Assembly: GCA_004298015.1 (NCBI GenBank)
Contig: SCSE01000020.1
Span: 1-64,000 of the forward strand
Direction: 5' to 3'
DNA length: 64,000 bases
From: Rhodanobacter sp.
Lineage (GTDB): Bacteria; Pseudomonadota; Gammaproteobacteria; Xanthomonadales; Rhodanobacteraceae
This document shows positions 29,907 through 38,240 of this stretch, piece after piece; the stretch's first letter is position 1, and the number at the start of each line of letters is the position of its first letter. The translations under genes were made by a program, and so were the position numbers. The notes under the pieces were generated by a model that saw nothing but the letters and a program-made list of their open reading frames with translations, searched no databases and was not told the DNA's origin.

Positions 29907-31784
29907 ATGGCTGACATGCTCGGCATCGGAATTTCGGGGCTCAGTGCTGCGCAGGTGGCACTCAATACCGTGGGCAACAACATCAGCAACACCAACACGC
30001 CCGGCTACAGCCGGCAGGTGGTGCAACAGACCGAGCAGGTCAGCCAGGGCAACGGCCGGTACACCATCGGTAGCGGGGTCAATGTGGTGGCGGTGCAGCG
30101 TGCCTACAGCGATTTCCTGACCCACGCGGTATGGAACAGCAACGCCAGCCTGCAGCATGCCAGTACCTTCAATGACCTGGCCAGCACGCTGAACAGTGCG
30201 CTCAGCTCCAGTGGCGACCTGCAGGGCTCGCTCGACAGCTTTTATGGCGGCTTTGGCACCGTGGCCAATGCACCGAACAGCACTTCCGCGCGCCAGGCAT
30301 TTCTGGGTAGTGCGAACTCACTGGCAACCGTTTTCAATACTCTTGGTCGGCAGCTGGATTCGCAGCGTGGCCAGATCAACAGCCAGGTCACCAGCACGGT
30401 ATCGGGCATCAACAGCACGATCAGCAATATCGCCGACCTCAACCAGCAAATCAGCCAGGTCAGCGGCACCGGCAAGCCCAATGCATTGCTCGATCAGCGT
30501 GATGCCCTGGTGCAGACCCTCTCCGGTTACCTCGGGGTGAACGCGATCAACCAGAGTGACGGTACGGTGAGCGTCTACTCATCCAACGGTCAGGCGCTGG
30601 TGAGCGGCAACAACGCGTACCCGCTGGCCACCGGCGGCAACGCCTACGATCCAGGTCGCCAGGATGTGTTCGATGCTTCCGGCAACAACATTTCGTCGCG
30701 TCTCAGCGGTGGCTCGCTGGGGGCGCTGCTGGACTACCGCACCCAGGTGCTTGACCCGGCGCAAAACCAGCTGGGCCAGGCAGCGGTGGCACTTGCCACC
30801 AGCGTCAACAACCAGCAGGCGCAGGGGCTGGATCTCAACGGCAAGCAAGGCGCGCCGATCTTCAACCTGTCGCCGCCGGGGGTGCTTCCATCCAGCGGCA
30901 ACCAGGGTAATGCCGCAGTGGCCGCCAGCATCACGGATGTGTCGAAACTGACGGCATCGGACTACAAGCTGGGCTATGACGGCACCCAGTGGAACTTGCA
31001 GACTGTCGCCGGACAGAGTGTGCCGTTGACGACCAACGCCAACGGTACGCTTTCGGCGGATGGCCTCACCTTCAGTATCAGCGGTACGGCACAGGCTGGC
31101 GACAGCTACCAGATCCAGCCCACGCGCAATGCTGCGACCGGGTTGTCAGTCAGTTTGACCAACCCGGCCGGCGTCGCCGCCGCCGCGGCTTTGACAGTCA
31201 ATGCCGCTGCTGGCAACACCGGCAATGGCACGGTTTCGCCTGTCACCGTGGTCGACCCGAACAATCCGCAACTGCTCAGCAATGCCACCATCAGCTTCAC
31301 CACAGCCAATGCCTACCAGGTTACCGACAGCAGCGGTACGATACTTACCAGCGGTGCCTACAGTGCCGGTCAGCCAATCAGCGCCAATGGCTGGAGTCTG
31401 TCGGTCTCGGGTACGCCCGCTGCGGGCGACAGCTTCAAGGTGGCGGCCAACACCGCAGGATTGAACGACAACAGCAATGCACTGGTGATGGCTGGCATGG
31501 CCAATTTCGGCGTGCTCAATGGGGGCGGCACTTCGGTGCTTTCGTCCTTTGCCAATCTCACCACCCAGATCGGCAACGCCGGCAGCCAGGCAGCGAGCAA
31601 CCTGACCACCCGGACCAGCCTCAACAATCAGGCCGTGTCCGCCCAGCAGACAGTCTCTGGGGTGAATCTCGATCAGGAGGCGGGCAACCTGGTCAGGTTC
31701 CAGCAGGCGTACCAGGCCTCGGCGCAGATCATCGCCGCCTCGCAAACCATTTTTTCCAGCCTGTTGACAGCTGTCCAGAGGTAA
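29907..31784 (+). CDS. flgK: FlgK: hook-filament junction protein 1
   Basis: 625 residues. The N-terminal motif is AQVALNTVGNNISNTNTPGY and the C-terminal motif GVNLDQEAGNLVRFQQAYQA. The middle holds two related beta segments ending in SGT..AGDS (encoded around 31034-31113 and 31371-31442), similar to one in FlgL. Secreted and placed between hook and filament; FlgN is its chaperone. Preceded by CAGGAG. Confidence 0.96.
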   Translation: MADMLGIGISGLSAAQVALNTVGNNISNTNTPGYSRQVVQQTEQVSQGNGRYTIGSGVNVVAVQRAYSDFLTHAVWNSNASLQHASTFNDLASTLNSALSSSGDLQGSLDSFYGGFGTVANAPNSTSARQAFLGSANSLATVFNTLGRQLDSQRGQINSQVTSTVSGINSTISNIADLNQQISQVSGTGKPNALLDQRDALVQTLSGYLGVNAINQSDGTVSVYSSNGQALVSGNNAYPLATGGNAYDPGRQDVFDASGNNISSRLSGGSLGALLDYRTQVLDPAQNQLGQAAVALATSVNNQQAQGLDLNGKQGAPIFNLSPPGVLPSSGNQGNAAVAASITDVSKLTASDYKLGYDGTQWNLQTVAGQSVPLTTNANGTLSADGLTFSISGTAQAGDSYQIQPTRNAATGLSVSLTNPAGVAAAAALTVNAAAGNTGNGTVSPVTVVDPNNPQLLSNATISFTTANAYQVTDSSGTILTSGAYSAGQPISANGWSLSVSGTPAAGDSFKVAANTAGLNDNSNALVMAGMANFGVLNGGGTSVLSSFANLTTQIGNAGSQAASNLTTRTSLNNQAVSAQQTVSGVNLDQEAGNLVRFQQAYQASAQIIAASQTIFSSLLTAVQR

Positions 31785-31789
31785 TTGAC

Positions 31790-33016
31790 ATGCGTCTTTC
31801 CACCCAATGGCTGTACCAGCAGTCGGTCAGTACCATGCTGAACCAGCAAAGTGCCCTGGCCAGCACCCAGAACCAGGTGAGCACCGGCAAGCGCATCAAT
31901 GTCGCGTCTGACGATCCGGCCGGCGCCGGGCAGGTGTTGAGTCTCAACCACGTCATCGCGGCCAACGACCAGTTTACGGGCAATATCAACAGCGCGAGCA
32001 ACCGTCTTTCCACCGAACAAACCGTACTGAGTTCGGTCGGCAACCTTTATGACAGCGCGCGCTCGATGGCGATCCAGGGTATCAATGGTTCGCTCTCCAA
32101 CAGCGACCGCGCCGGGATGGCGACCCAGCTGGGCCAAATGCGCGATCAACTGGTGCAACTGGCCAATGCCAGCGACAGCAGCGGCGCCGCCTTGTTTGCC
32201 GGTACCAGCACCACCACTGCCCCGTTCGTGAAGGATGCTGCCGGCGCCGTCGGCTATGTGGGCACCGACACGGTCCAGCAGGCCTCGATCGGTCCTGGTC
32301 TTAAGGTGCCGACCAGTGACGCCGGCAGCCATCTGTTCATGAACATTCCGGCCGGCAACGGCAGTTTCGCCGCCAGCGCCGGCAACGCCAACACCGGCAC
32401 GCTGGTGGTGGGCGCCAACGGTGTCACCGATCCGGCCACATGGCGTGCGGGAAATGCCGCCAGCGGGGGTGCTTACACCATCACCTTCGCAGCCGGCGGC
32501 AACTGGACCGCTGCCGATGCCAGCGGCAACCCCGTGCTCGACAGCAGCGGTACCCCGGTGAGCGGCACCTATCAGGATGGTGGCAGCATCAGCTTTAACG
32601 GTCTGACGGTCGCGATGACTGGCACGCCGGCCAGCGGCGACACGGTCAAGCTCCAGTCCGGTGGCAGGCAGGACGTGTTCACGACGCTCAACAACATGAT
32701 CGCGGCGCTGCAGGGCAATGGCAGCAACACGCAGCTGGCCAACACTCTGAGTCGGCAGATCGAGTCGCTGGATCAGGCCAAGTCCAGCGTGACCGGTGCC
32801 GAAGTATCGGTTGGTGGCCGCCTGAGCACGCTCAATCAGCAGCAGACCGTCTACCAGGATCTGAAGATTACTTATCAGCAAACGCTTTCCAATGTTCAGA
32901 ATGTGGACGTCTATACGGCCATTGGAAATTTGTCATCGCAATCGGCGGCCTTGCAGGCTTCGCAACAGACGTTCGCCAAGATCAATGCAATGACGCTTTT
33001 CAACTACATCAAATGA
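31790..33016 (+). CDS. flgL: FlgL: hook-filament junction protein 3
   Basis: 408 residues from ATG 31790, 5 bp after flgK. The open frame continues upstream inside flgK, but that part is a shadow. Flagellin-like N-terminus: MRLSTQWLYQQSVSTML, QNQVSTGKRINVASDDPAGA. The C-terminus is flagellin-like with VDVYTAIGNLSSQ. A central beta segment (encoded around 32584-32649) matches the repeats in FlgK. Confidence 0.95.
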   Translation: MRLSTQWLYQQSVSTMLNQQSALASTQNQVSTGKRINVASDDPAGAGQVLSLNHVIAANDQFTGNINSASNRLSTEQTVLSSVGNLYDSARSMAIQGINGSLSNSDRAGMATQLGQMRDQLVQLANASDSSGAALFAGTSTTTAPFVKDAAGAVGYVGTDTVQQASIGPGLKVPTSDAGSHLFMNIPAGNGSFAASAGNANTGTLVVGANGVTDPATWRAGNAASGGAYTITFAAGGNWTAADASGNPVLDSSGTPVSGTYQDGGSISFNGLTVAMTGTPASGDTVKLQSGGRQDVFTTLNNMIAALQGNGSNTQLANTLSRQIESLDQAKSSVTGAEVSVGGRLSTLNQQQTVYQDLKITYQQTLSNVQNVDVYTAIGNLSSQSAALQASQQTFAKINAMTLFNYIK

Positions 33017-33056
33017 TCGATACAGCTATATGCCCCTGATGGCATGGTCGTGAACA

Positions 33057-33082
33057 GCCGGGACTGCCGGGACTGCCGGGAC
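33057..33082. repeat. 9-bp tandem repeat (GCCGGGACT), nearly three copies
   Basis: GCCGGGACT at 33057 and 33066 and a partial third copy from 33075. It lies between flgL and the fliC promoter. Confidence 0.7.
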
Positions 33083-33210
33083 ACAAGGGTCACGGTGGCG
33101 GAAACATGGTGGCGATCGCCGATCACCGGATTTTGGGCGTTTCAAACCCAATTTTTGGATCCGTGCCACAGCACTGACACGAATGGCAAAAATTATCCAG
33201 CAGCGACCAC

Positions 33211-33237
33211 TCAAGTATTTACGGTCAGCGCCGAAAA
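33211..33237 (+). promoter_or_regulatory. Sigma-28 promoter of fliC
   Basis: TCAAGTAT, an 11-nt spacer, then GCCGAAAA: 6/8 and 7/8 matches to the FliA consensus with ideal spacing. It sits ~95 bp upstream of the flagellin start. Confidence 0.87.
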
Positions 33238-33333
33238 CCTTTCTGAGGCGGATGGCATCCCAACGATGGAACCTTACCGCCGGGATGAAGAATCACCCAA
33301 CAATCCGGCATCAGGTTTTCACAGGAGACTTCC

Positions 33334-34785
33334 ATGGCACTTACCATCTACACCAACATCAATTCGCTGGTTGCGCAGAACAACCTGAACAAGTCGCAGA
33401 GCGCGCTGGCCCAGGCCACCGAGCGCCTGTCCTCGGGCCTGAAGATCAACAGCGCCACCGACAATGCGGCCGGCTACGCGATCTCGACACGTTTCACCAC
33501 CCAGATCGGTGGCCTCGGCCAGGCCAGCTCCAACGCCAGCGACGCGATCAACCTCGCGCAGACCACGCAGTCGGCGCTGGATCAGGTCACCGCCAACCTG
33601 CAGGCCATCCGCGATCTGGGTGTCCAGGCGGCCAACGGCAACTACAGCGCCAGCGACCGCGCCTCGATCAATACCGAGGTACAGCAGCGACTGGCGGAAG
33701 TCACCCGTATCGCCAACCAGACCGACTTCAACGGCCAGAAAGTGCTGGACGGCTCGCTCGGCACGCTGAGCTTCCAGGTCGGCGCGAATGTCGGCCAGAC
33801 CATCAGCGTCGACGTCAGCCAGGGTGTGCGGACCAGCCAGCTTGGTAAGGTCGCTGAAGTCTCGGGCGGCGTGGTTCCTGCCGCTGCATTCACACCCACT
33901 TCGGGTTCCGTCACGGGTTCGGTGGCAGCAACCCTGTCTACGGCCTACACCTTCACTGTCGACGGCCACTCTGTCTCCACGGTCGCTGGCGACACCACCG
34001 CTGCGCTGCTGCAGACCGATGTCCAGAACCAGCTGAACACCGCGGCGCCGGGTGCCTATACGGTCAGCAATGCAACGGGTGTATTTACGATCACCAACAA
34101 CGCGACCGGCACTGCGTCGACCGCCCCGGTGATCGCCGGCACAGGTGCCAGCAGCTTCGTCGGCGCTACGCCGACGTCGGTAGCCGGTGCCAACAACAAT
34201 CTGGGCAGCGAAGGTCTGGTGGTCAACGGCACCGCGGTCAACCTTTCCGGCGTGACCAACCTGCAGGGGCTGTCCGATGCGGTCAACGCGGCCAATATCT
34301 CGGGTGTCTCGGCAGCGGTGAACGCAGCCGGTACCGGTCTCAATTTCTACTCCAGCGATGTCACCAAGGGCCTCAACATCGCCGATGCCGGCGGCCAGGT
34401 GATCGTCTCGGGCTCGGCGACGAACGGCAATGGCGGCAGCTATACCGCTGGCACCACCGCAGCGGTCGCCGGCAGCCTGCAAGGTGGCAGCGTGTCCACG
34501 GTAGATGCTGCCAACGCGCTGGTCTCGCGTATCGACGTGGCGTTGAGTACGGTCAGTGATCTGAACAGCACCCTGGGTGCGATCCAGAACCGCTTCCAGT
34601 CGACGATCGCCACGCTGAGCGCCGAACAGAACAGCCTGTCCGCTTCGCAGAGCACCATTCGCGACGCGAACTTTGCTGCCGAAACGGCCAACCTGAGCAA
34701 GGCGAATATCCTGCAGCAGGCCGGTATCTCGGTGTTGGCGCAGGCCAATGCCCAGCCGCAGCAGGTGCTGAAGCTGCTGCAATAA
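33334..34785 (+). CDS. fliC: FliC: flagellin
   Basis: 483 residues. The conserved N-terminal D0/D1 is INSLVAQNNLNKSQSALAQA, ERLSSGLKINSATDNAAGYA. The C-terminal D1/D0 is ALSTVSDLNSTLGAIQNRF, ANILQQAGISVLAQANAQP. The Thr/Ala/Gly-rich variable region (~180-390) is surface exposed. It is the only flagellin gene in the window, with its own sigma-28 promoter and a hairpin after the stop. Confidence 0.97.
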   Translation: MALTIYTNINSLVAQNNLNKSQSALAQATERLSSGLKINSATDNAAGYAISTRFTTQIGGLGQASSNASDAINLAQTTQSALDQVTANLQAIRDLGVQAANGNYSASDRASINTEVQQRLAEVTRIANQTDFNGQKVLDGSLGTLSFQVGANVGQTISVDVSQGVRTSQLGKVAEVSGGVVPAAAFTPTSGSVTGSVAATLSTAYTFTVDGHSVSTVAGDTTAALLQTDVQNQLNTAAPGAYTVSNATGVFTITNNATGTASTAPVIAGTGASSFVGATPTSVAGANNNLGSEGLVVNGTAVNLSGVTNLQGLSDAVNAANISGVSAAVNAAGTGLNFYSSDVTKGLNIADAGGQVIVSGSATNGNGGSYTAGTTAAVAGSLQGGSVSTVDAANALVSRIDVALSTVSDLNSTLGAIQNRFQSTIATLSAEQNSLSASQSTIRDANFAAETANLSKANILQQAGISVLAQANAQPQQVLKLLQ

Positions 34786-34794
34786 CCGCAACAC

Positions 34795-34830
34795 GGTGCT
34801 GCCGCGCGAAGCGTTTGGCGTGGCAGCACC
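34795..34830 (+). terminator. Inverted repeat after fliC
   Basis: A perfect 9-bp stem GGTGCTGCC / GGCAGCACC around an 18-nt loop, 9 nt after the fliC stop. No uridine tract; it may attenuate or stabilise the flagellin mRNA rather than fully terminate. Confidence 0.4.
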
Positions 34831-34942
34831 TGCTACATCATGGAAACGGTTGGCGGACGGGATGACACAGGCCGCCGCCAGCCCCACCGGAGCCGCCCGC
34901 AAAGCCCTTGTGTCTGACGAGGTTTTTGCCGGCGCCTCGTCC

Positions 34943-34971
34943 CTCCCGGGTCGTATGATCGGGAGTGTTTT
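34943..34971 (+). terminator. Hairpin with short T run before fliD
   Basis: CTCCCG / CGGGAG stem (6 bp, 11-nt loop) followed by TGTTTT, 33 bp upstream of the fliD ATG. It resembles an intrinsic terminator separating fliC from fliD. Confidence 0.4.
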
Positions 34972-35003
34972 CCACCGACGCCGAATACTTCACGGGTATC
35001 GTC

Positions 35004-36386
35004 ATGACCATCACCAGCGCCACTTCCAGTCCGGGCCAGTCGATTCTCAGTTCGGCGGGTATCGGTTCTGGCCTGGATGTAAAGTCCATCGTCGCCGCGC
35101 TGGTTGGCGCCCAGAAGGCCGGGCCACAGACCCGGATCAGCAATGCCACCAACCAGACCAACAGCCTGCTTGGCGGACTTTCGTCGTTGAATACGGCGCT
35201 GACGGCGCTGCAAGCCTCGGTGGCAGCGCTGACCAGCGCCAGTACCTTCAACAGCTATACGGCGACGCTGGCCGATACCAGCATCGGTACCACCACCACG
35301 CTCAGCAACGCCAAGGCAGGCAGCTATGCATTGTCGGTCACCCAGCTGGCAACCGCACAGCAGCGAACCAGCGGGGCCTATTCCAGCACTGCGGCTGTCG
35401 GCAGCGGGACACTGGATATCACGGTCGGGAGCCAAAGTGTCAGCGTAAATGTCTCTTCGACCGCGACATTGTCGGATGTTGCCAGTGCCATCAACAGCGC
35501 CTCGGGCAACCCCGGCGTGACCGCCACCGTGGTCAATGGCACCAACGGTTCACAGCTGCTGCTGAGCTCCAACAAGACCGGCGTTGCCAACGGCTTCAGC
35601 ATCACCGCCAGCAGTAGCAGCAGTTCGGGGCTCTCCAGCCTGGCCAGCACGCTCAACACGGCGGGCAGCAACGAAGCCAAGGATGCCTTGCTCAGCCTCA
35701 ATGGCATCAGTGTCGACAGCGCCAGTAATTCGGTCAGCGGTGCGCTCGACGGTGTGACCTTGAACCTCACCGCGCTCGGCAGTACGCAACTGACCGTCAA
35801 GCAGGACACCGCCAGCACTGTCAGTACGATCCAGGCGTTCGTCTCGGCCTACAACAGCTATGTCGGCTCGATCGGAACGCTGTCCAGCTACAACCCCACG
35901 ACCCAGGCAGCCGGTCCCCTGCTCGGCGATGCCACGCTGAACTCGGCGGTCAACCAGATATCCGGCGTGCTCAGCAAAGGCGTACCGGGCAACAGCATCG
36001 GCTCCCTGGCCAGCTTGGGCATCATCCGCCAGGCCGATGGCACGCTCGCCTTGAACTCCACCACGCTGACCGCCGCGTTGAGCGCCAATCCGGCTGCGGT
36101 CCAGGACCTGTTCGCCGGCAGCAATGGCTATGCCACCAACCTCAATTCGGTGATCGACGGATTCACCGCAAGCACCGGCATCCTCACCACCCGCGAGCAG
36201 AGTCTCAACGGCCGCCTGACCCAGCTTTCCAGCCAGCAGAGCGCACTCGACGCGCGCATGGCCGTGTACCAGCAGCAGTTGCAGACTGAATACACCAATC
36301 TGGACCGCTTGATGTCCAGTCTGAACAATACCAGCAGCTTCCTCACCACCTCTCTGGCGCAGCTCACCAATACGTCGAAACCTTGA
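35004..36386 (+). CDS. fliD: FliD: filament cap protein
   Basis: 460 residues from ATG 35004. The N-terminal conserved part is SAGIGSGLDVKSIVAALVGA. The middle has FliD/hook-IN-like segments (LLLSSNKTGVANGFSITASS). The C-terminus is QQSALDARMAVYQQQLQTEY, LDRLMSSLNNTSSFL. It is exported to cap the growing filament and assist flagellin folding. The Ser/Thr/Asn-rich composition is usual. Genes for FliS and a FliT-like chaperone follow directly. Confidence 0.95.
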   Translation: MTITSATSSPGQSILSSAGIGSGLDVKSIVAALVGAQKAGPQTRISNATNQTNSLLGGLSSLNTALTALQASVAALTSASTFNSYTATLADTSIGTTTTLSNAKAGSYALSVTQLATAQQRTSGAYSSTAAVGSGTLDITVGSQSVSVNVSSTATLSDVASAINSASGNPGVTATVVNGTNGSQLLLSSNKTGVANGFSITASSSSSSGLSSLASTLNTAGSNEAKDALLSLNGISVDSASNSVSGALDGVTLNLTALGSTQLTVKQDTASTVSTIQAFVSAYNSYVGSIGTLSSYNPTTQAAGPLLGDATLNSAVNQISGVLSKGVPGNSIGSLASLGIIRQADGTLALNSTTLTAALSANPAAVQDLFAGSNGYATNLNSVIDGFTASTGILTTREQSLNGRLTQLSSQQSALDARMAVYQQQLQTEYTNLDRLMSSLNNTSSFLTTSLAQLTNTSKP

Positions 36387-36402
36387 CCGACCGGGAACGG
36401 AC

Positions 36403-36831
36403 ATGACTTACGGATACATGCGCAATGCCAGCGCGATCTATCAGCAGAACAGTGTGCAGGGTGTGGTTGAGGATGCCGACCCGCACAAGCTTGTGAGCCT
36501 TCTGCTGGATGGCGCAATCGAGCAGATCGTCAAGGCACGCGGATACCTGATCCACCATAACGTGGCGGCCAAGGGACGCAGTATCGCGAACACGGTGGCG
36601 ATCATCGGCGCGCTGCGCAACAGTCTCGATCACACAGTGGACCGTACGCTCTGCCAGCGGCTGGACTCGCTCTACGAGTATATGACTCATCGCCTGCTTT
36701 TCGCGCAGTTGAACGATGACCACGCTGCGCTGGATGAAGTCGTCGCTTTGCTTGCGCCCATCCGTGACGGTTGGCAGGCGGTCCGCGGCAGTTACATGCC
36801 GGCGACCGGGATGACAGCTTCGGCACGATGA
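36403..36831 (+). CDS. fliS: FliS: flagellin chaperone
   Basis: 142 residues. Conserved points are NSVQGVVEDADPHKLVSLLLDGAIE (N-terminal helix), KGRSIANTVAIIGALRNSLD and LYEYMTHRLLFAQLNDD. It binds the flagellin C-terminus in the cytoplasm and prevents polymerisation. Its stop overlaps the start of the next gene. Confidence 0.95.
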   Translation: MTYGYMRNASAIYQQNSVQGVVEDADPHKLVSLLLDGAIEQIVKARGYLIHHNVAAKGRSIANTVAIIGALRNSLDHTVDRTLCQRLDSLYEYMTHRLLFAQLNDDHAALDEVVALLAPIRDGWQAVRGSYMPATGMTASAR

Positions 36832-37136
36832 TGACAGCGCGTCGCCATCCGGATCTGGATCGGGCCGTGCAGCTCGCCGGCTTGATGCTGGAAGCGGCGC
36901 AGGCCGCCGACTGGCCGAGTGTGACCACGATGCAAGCCGAATGCGATGCGCTGGCCCGGCGCCAGTATCCCGCTGACGAATCCACGCACAAGGCGTTGCT
37001 GGAGCTGCAATTGCAGCATGAAGAGCTGTCGGCGCTGGTGGCTCGTGCGCGTGACGAGATTGCCCGGGAGATTGGGCGGCATAGCCACACTCATCGTGCA
37101 CTGCACGCCTACCTGGAATCATCCCAGGCGCCTTGA
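36828..37136 (+). CDS. fliT: FliT-like flagellar chaperone
   Basis: 102 residues from ATG 36828 (4-bp overlap with fliS; ATG 36831 is an alternative). The sequence is all-helical, beginning PDLDRAVQLAGLMLEAAQAADWPSV and including LQLQHEELSALVARARDEIA. Size, helix pattern and position after fliD-fliS fit the FliT chaperone of FliD. Motifs are weak, so context is the main evidence. Confidence 0.75.
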   Translation: MMTARRHPDLDRAVQLAGLMLEAAQAADWPSVTTMQAECDALARRQYPADESTHKALLELQLQHEELSALVARARDEIAREIGRHSHTHRALHAYLESSQAP

Positions 37137-37313
37137 ACCCCGCCATGCCCGCGCCGTGACGTTTCTGCGCAGTACATCGAAGATATCCTCTGCGCCGACG
37201 GGAGGCTATGGTAAAACGACTGGGCTGACACCCGATGCCGTCGCGGCGGCGTTCGACATCTCGCGATGTTCGCGCGGCGATGGCGCATTGACCTGATGAC
37301 GGGGCGGATACCG

Positions 37314-37868
37314 ATGCAAGAAACTGCCTGGCAGGCATTCTCCGAGCGTATGAGTTGCGAAGACCGCTGGCATGTCGATTGCGTCGCGATTGACTGGCCG
37401 TTGTCGTCAGCTCGTGCCGCTGAGCTGGCTGAGAGGGCGCTCAGCGTCCTGACCAGCGTCGCAGCGCTCGAGGATCGACGGGTCGAAAATAGCGATGACG
37501 AGAATCCGCTGCTGCCGGAAATACAGCGCCTGGAGGCGAAGCTCACGGCACTGGTCTACATGGTGAGCCAGTTGCTGGAGTCGACCGGGGCGTTGCCGGC
37601 GCGCCAACGCCTGCGTTTCAATGCGATCGGTGCCGTACTGCCGGCCGCATCGGTGCCACCCGACAAGGGGCTGCTGCTCAGGCTGCATTTCGATGCCTGT
37701 CCCAATCTGCCGCTTGAATTGGCGGCGCGGGTCGAGCGCAAGCTTGAGGATGGCCGGGTCTTTGTGGTCTTTGCGCTGCCGAATGAAGCCCTGGGTGAGG
37801 CCATCGAACGGCTCATTTTTCGCCATCATCGACGTCAAATTGCCGAAAAACGTCACTTGACAAATTGA
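37314..37868 (+). CDS. PilZ-like protein, probable flagellar c-di-GMP-linked factor
   Basis: 184 residues from ATG 37314, chosen for a GGGGCGGA stretch just upstream (ATGs at 37296 and 37266 are in frame). The N-terminal half is helical with a heptad-like stretch (EIQRLEAKLTALVYMVSQLLES). The C-terminal half resembles a PilZ barrel (RQRLRFNAIGAVLP, LLLRLHFDACPNLPLELAA). An RxxxR motif is present, but the usual D/NxSxxG is not recognisable, so nucleotide binding is doubtful. Position between fliT and fleQ matches PilZ-type genes of related bacteria. Confidence 0.6.
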   Translation: MQETAWQAFSERMSCEDRWHVDCVAIDWPLSSARAAELAERALSVLTSVAALEDRRVENSDDENPLLPEIQRLEAKLTALVYMVSQLLESTGALPARQRLRFNAIGAVLPAASVPPDKGLLLRLHFDACPNLPLELAARVERKLEDGRVFVVFALPNEALGEAIERLIFRHHRRQIAEKRHLTN

Positions 37869-38240
37869 CGCCTTGATGATCCCCATTACTGCCAGTGTGA
37901 TTGTGATCACATTGTGAAAGCGGTGCGAAATATCCTGCCGATCCTGCAATAGCGTGCCCCGGTACCGCCGCTCATCCCATCGCCTGGATAAAAAAATCCC
38001 AACTTCAATCGCTTACGCCGTGGGGATGTCATCGGCGGTTCCTGGGCGGGCGCGCTACCTGTGCTGGAAATACGGCGCGTGTCAATTTGATGGCGTCCAG
38101 CCGGTCGCAACTGGCCTCATTCTTGCTCTGGTTCACGTAGCTAAATCCAGGGGTGATTGCTGGTAAGTGAACGTCGGGTCCGAGGGAGATGGCGGATCTG
38201 ATCCAAGAAAGCAGCGGCATCTTGCACGTTAGGAAGGGTT
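37869..38240. other. fleQ upstream region
   Basis: 372 bp without a gene. It contains a perfect CRP/Clp-type operator (37896-37911). No clean -35/-10 pair is evident. No rpoN2-type gene lies here, although one sits beside fleQ in Xanthomonas. Confidence 0.6.
37896..37911. promoter_or_regulatory. CRP/Clp-type operator upstream of fleQ
   Basis: TGTGA-TTGTGA-TCACA matches the palindromic CRP consensus TGTGA-N6-TCACA exactly. It lies ~330 bp upstream of the fleQ ATG and 27 bp past the PilZ-like stop. In Xanthomonadales the CRP homologue Clp, which is c-di-GMP-responsive in Xanthomonas, uses this sequence, so fleQ is the likely target. Confidence 0.75.

Larger units (their letters stand above)
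33017..33333. other. fliC leader and promoter region
   Basis: 317 bp without a gene. It holds a 9-bp tandem repeat just after flgL (33057-33082), the fliC sigma-28 promoter (33211-33237) and a ~95-nt untranslated leader ending in CAGGAGA before the fliC ATG. Confidence 0.7.

Noticed and set aside
30989-31789. In-frame upstream extension of flgL
   Set aside because: It lies wholly inside flgK in another frame; FlgL homologues begin at the MRLSTQW start at 31790.
34822-34836. TGGCAG...TGCT resembling a -24/-12 element before fliD
   Set aside because: GG and GC are 8, not 10, nt apart, and the sequence is one arm of the post-fliC inverted repeat.
34961-34989. Sigma-28-like element before fliD (GCCGAATA)
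   Set aside because: Only about 4/8 matches at -35 and 6/8 at -10; below the quality of the three accepted sigma-28 sites.
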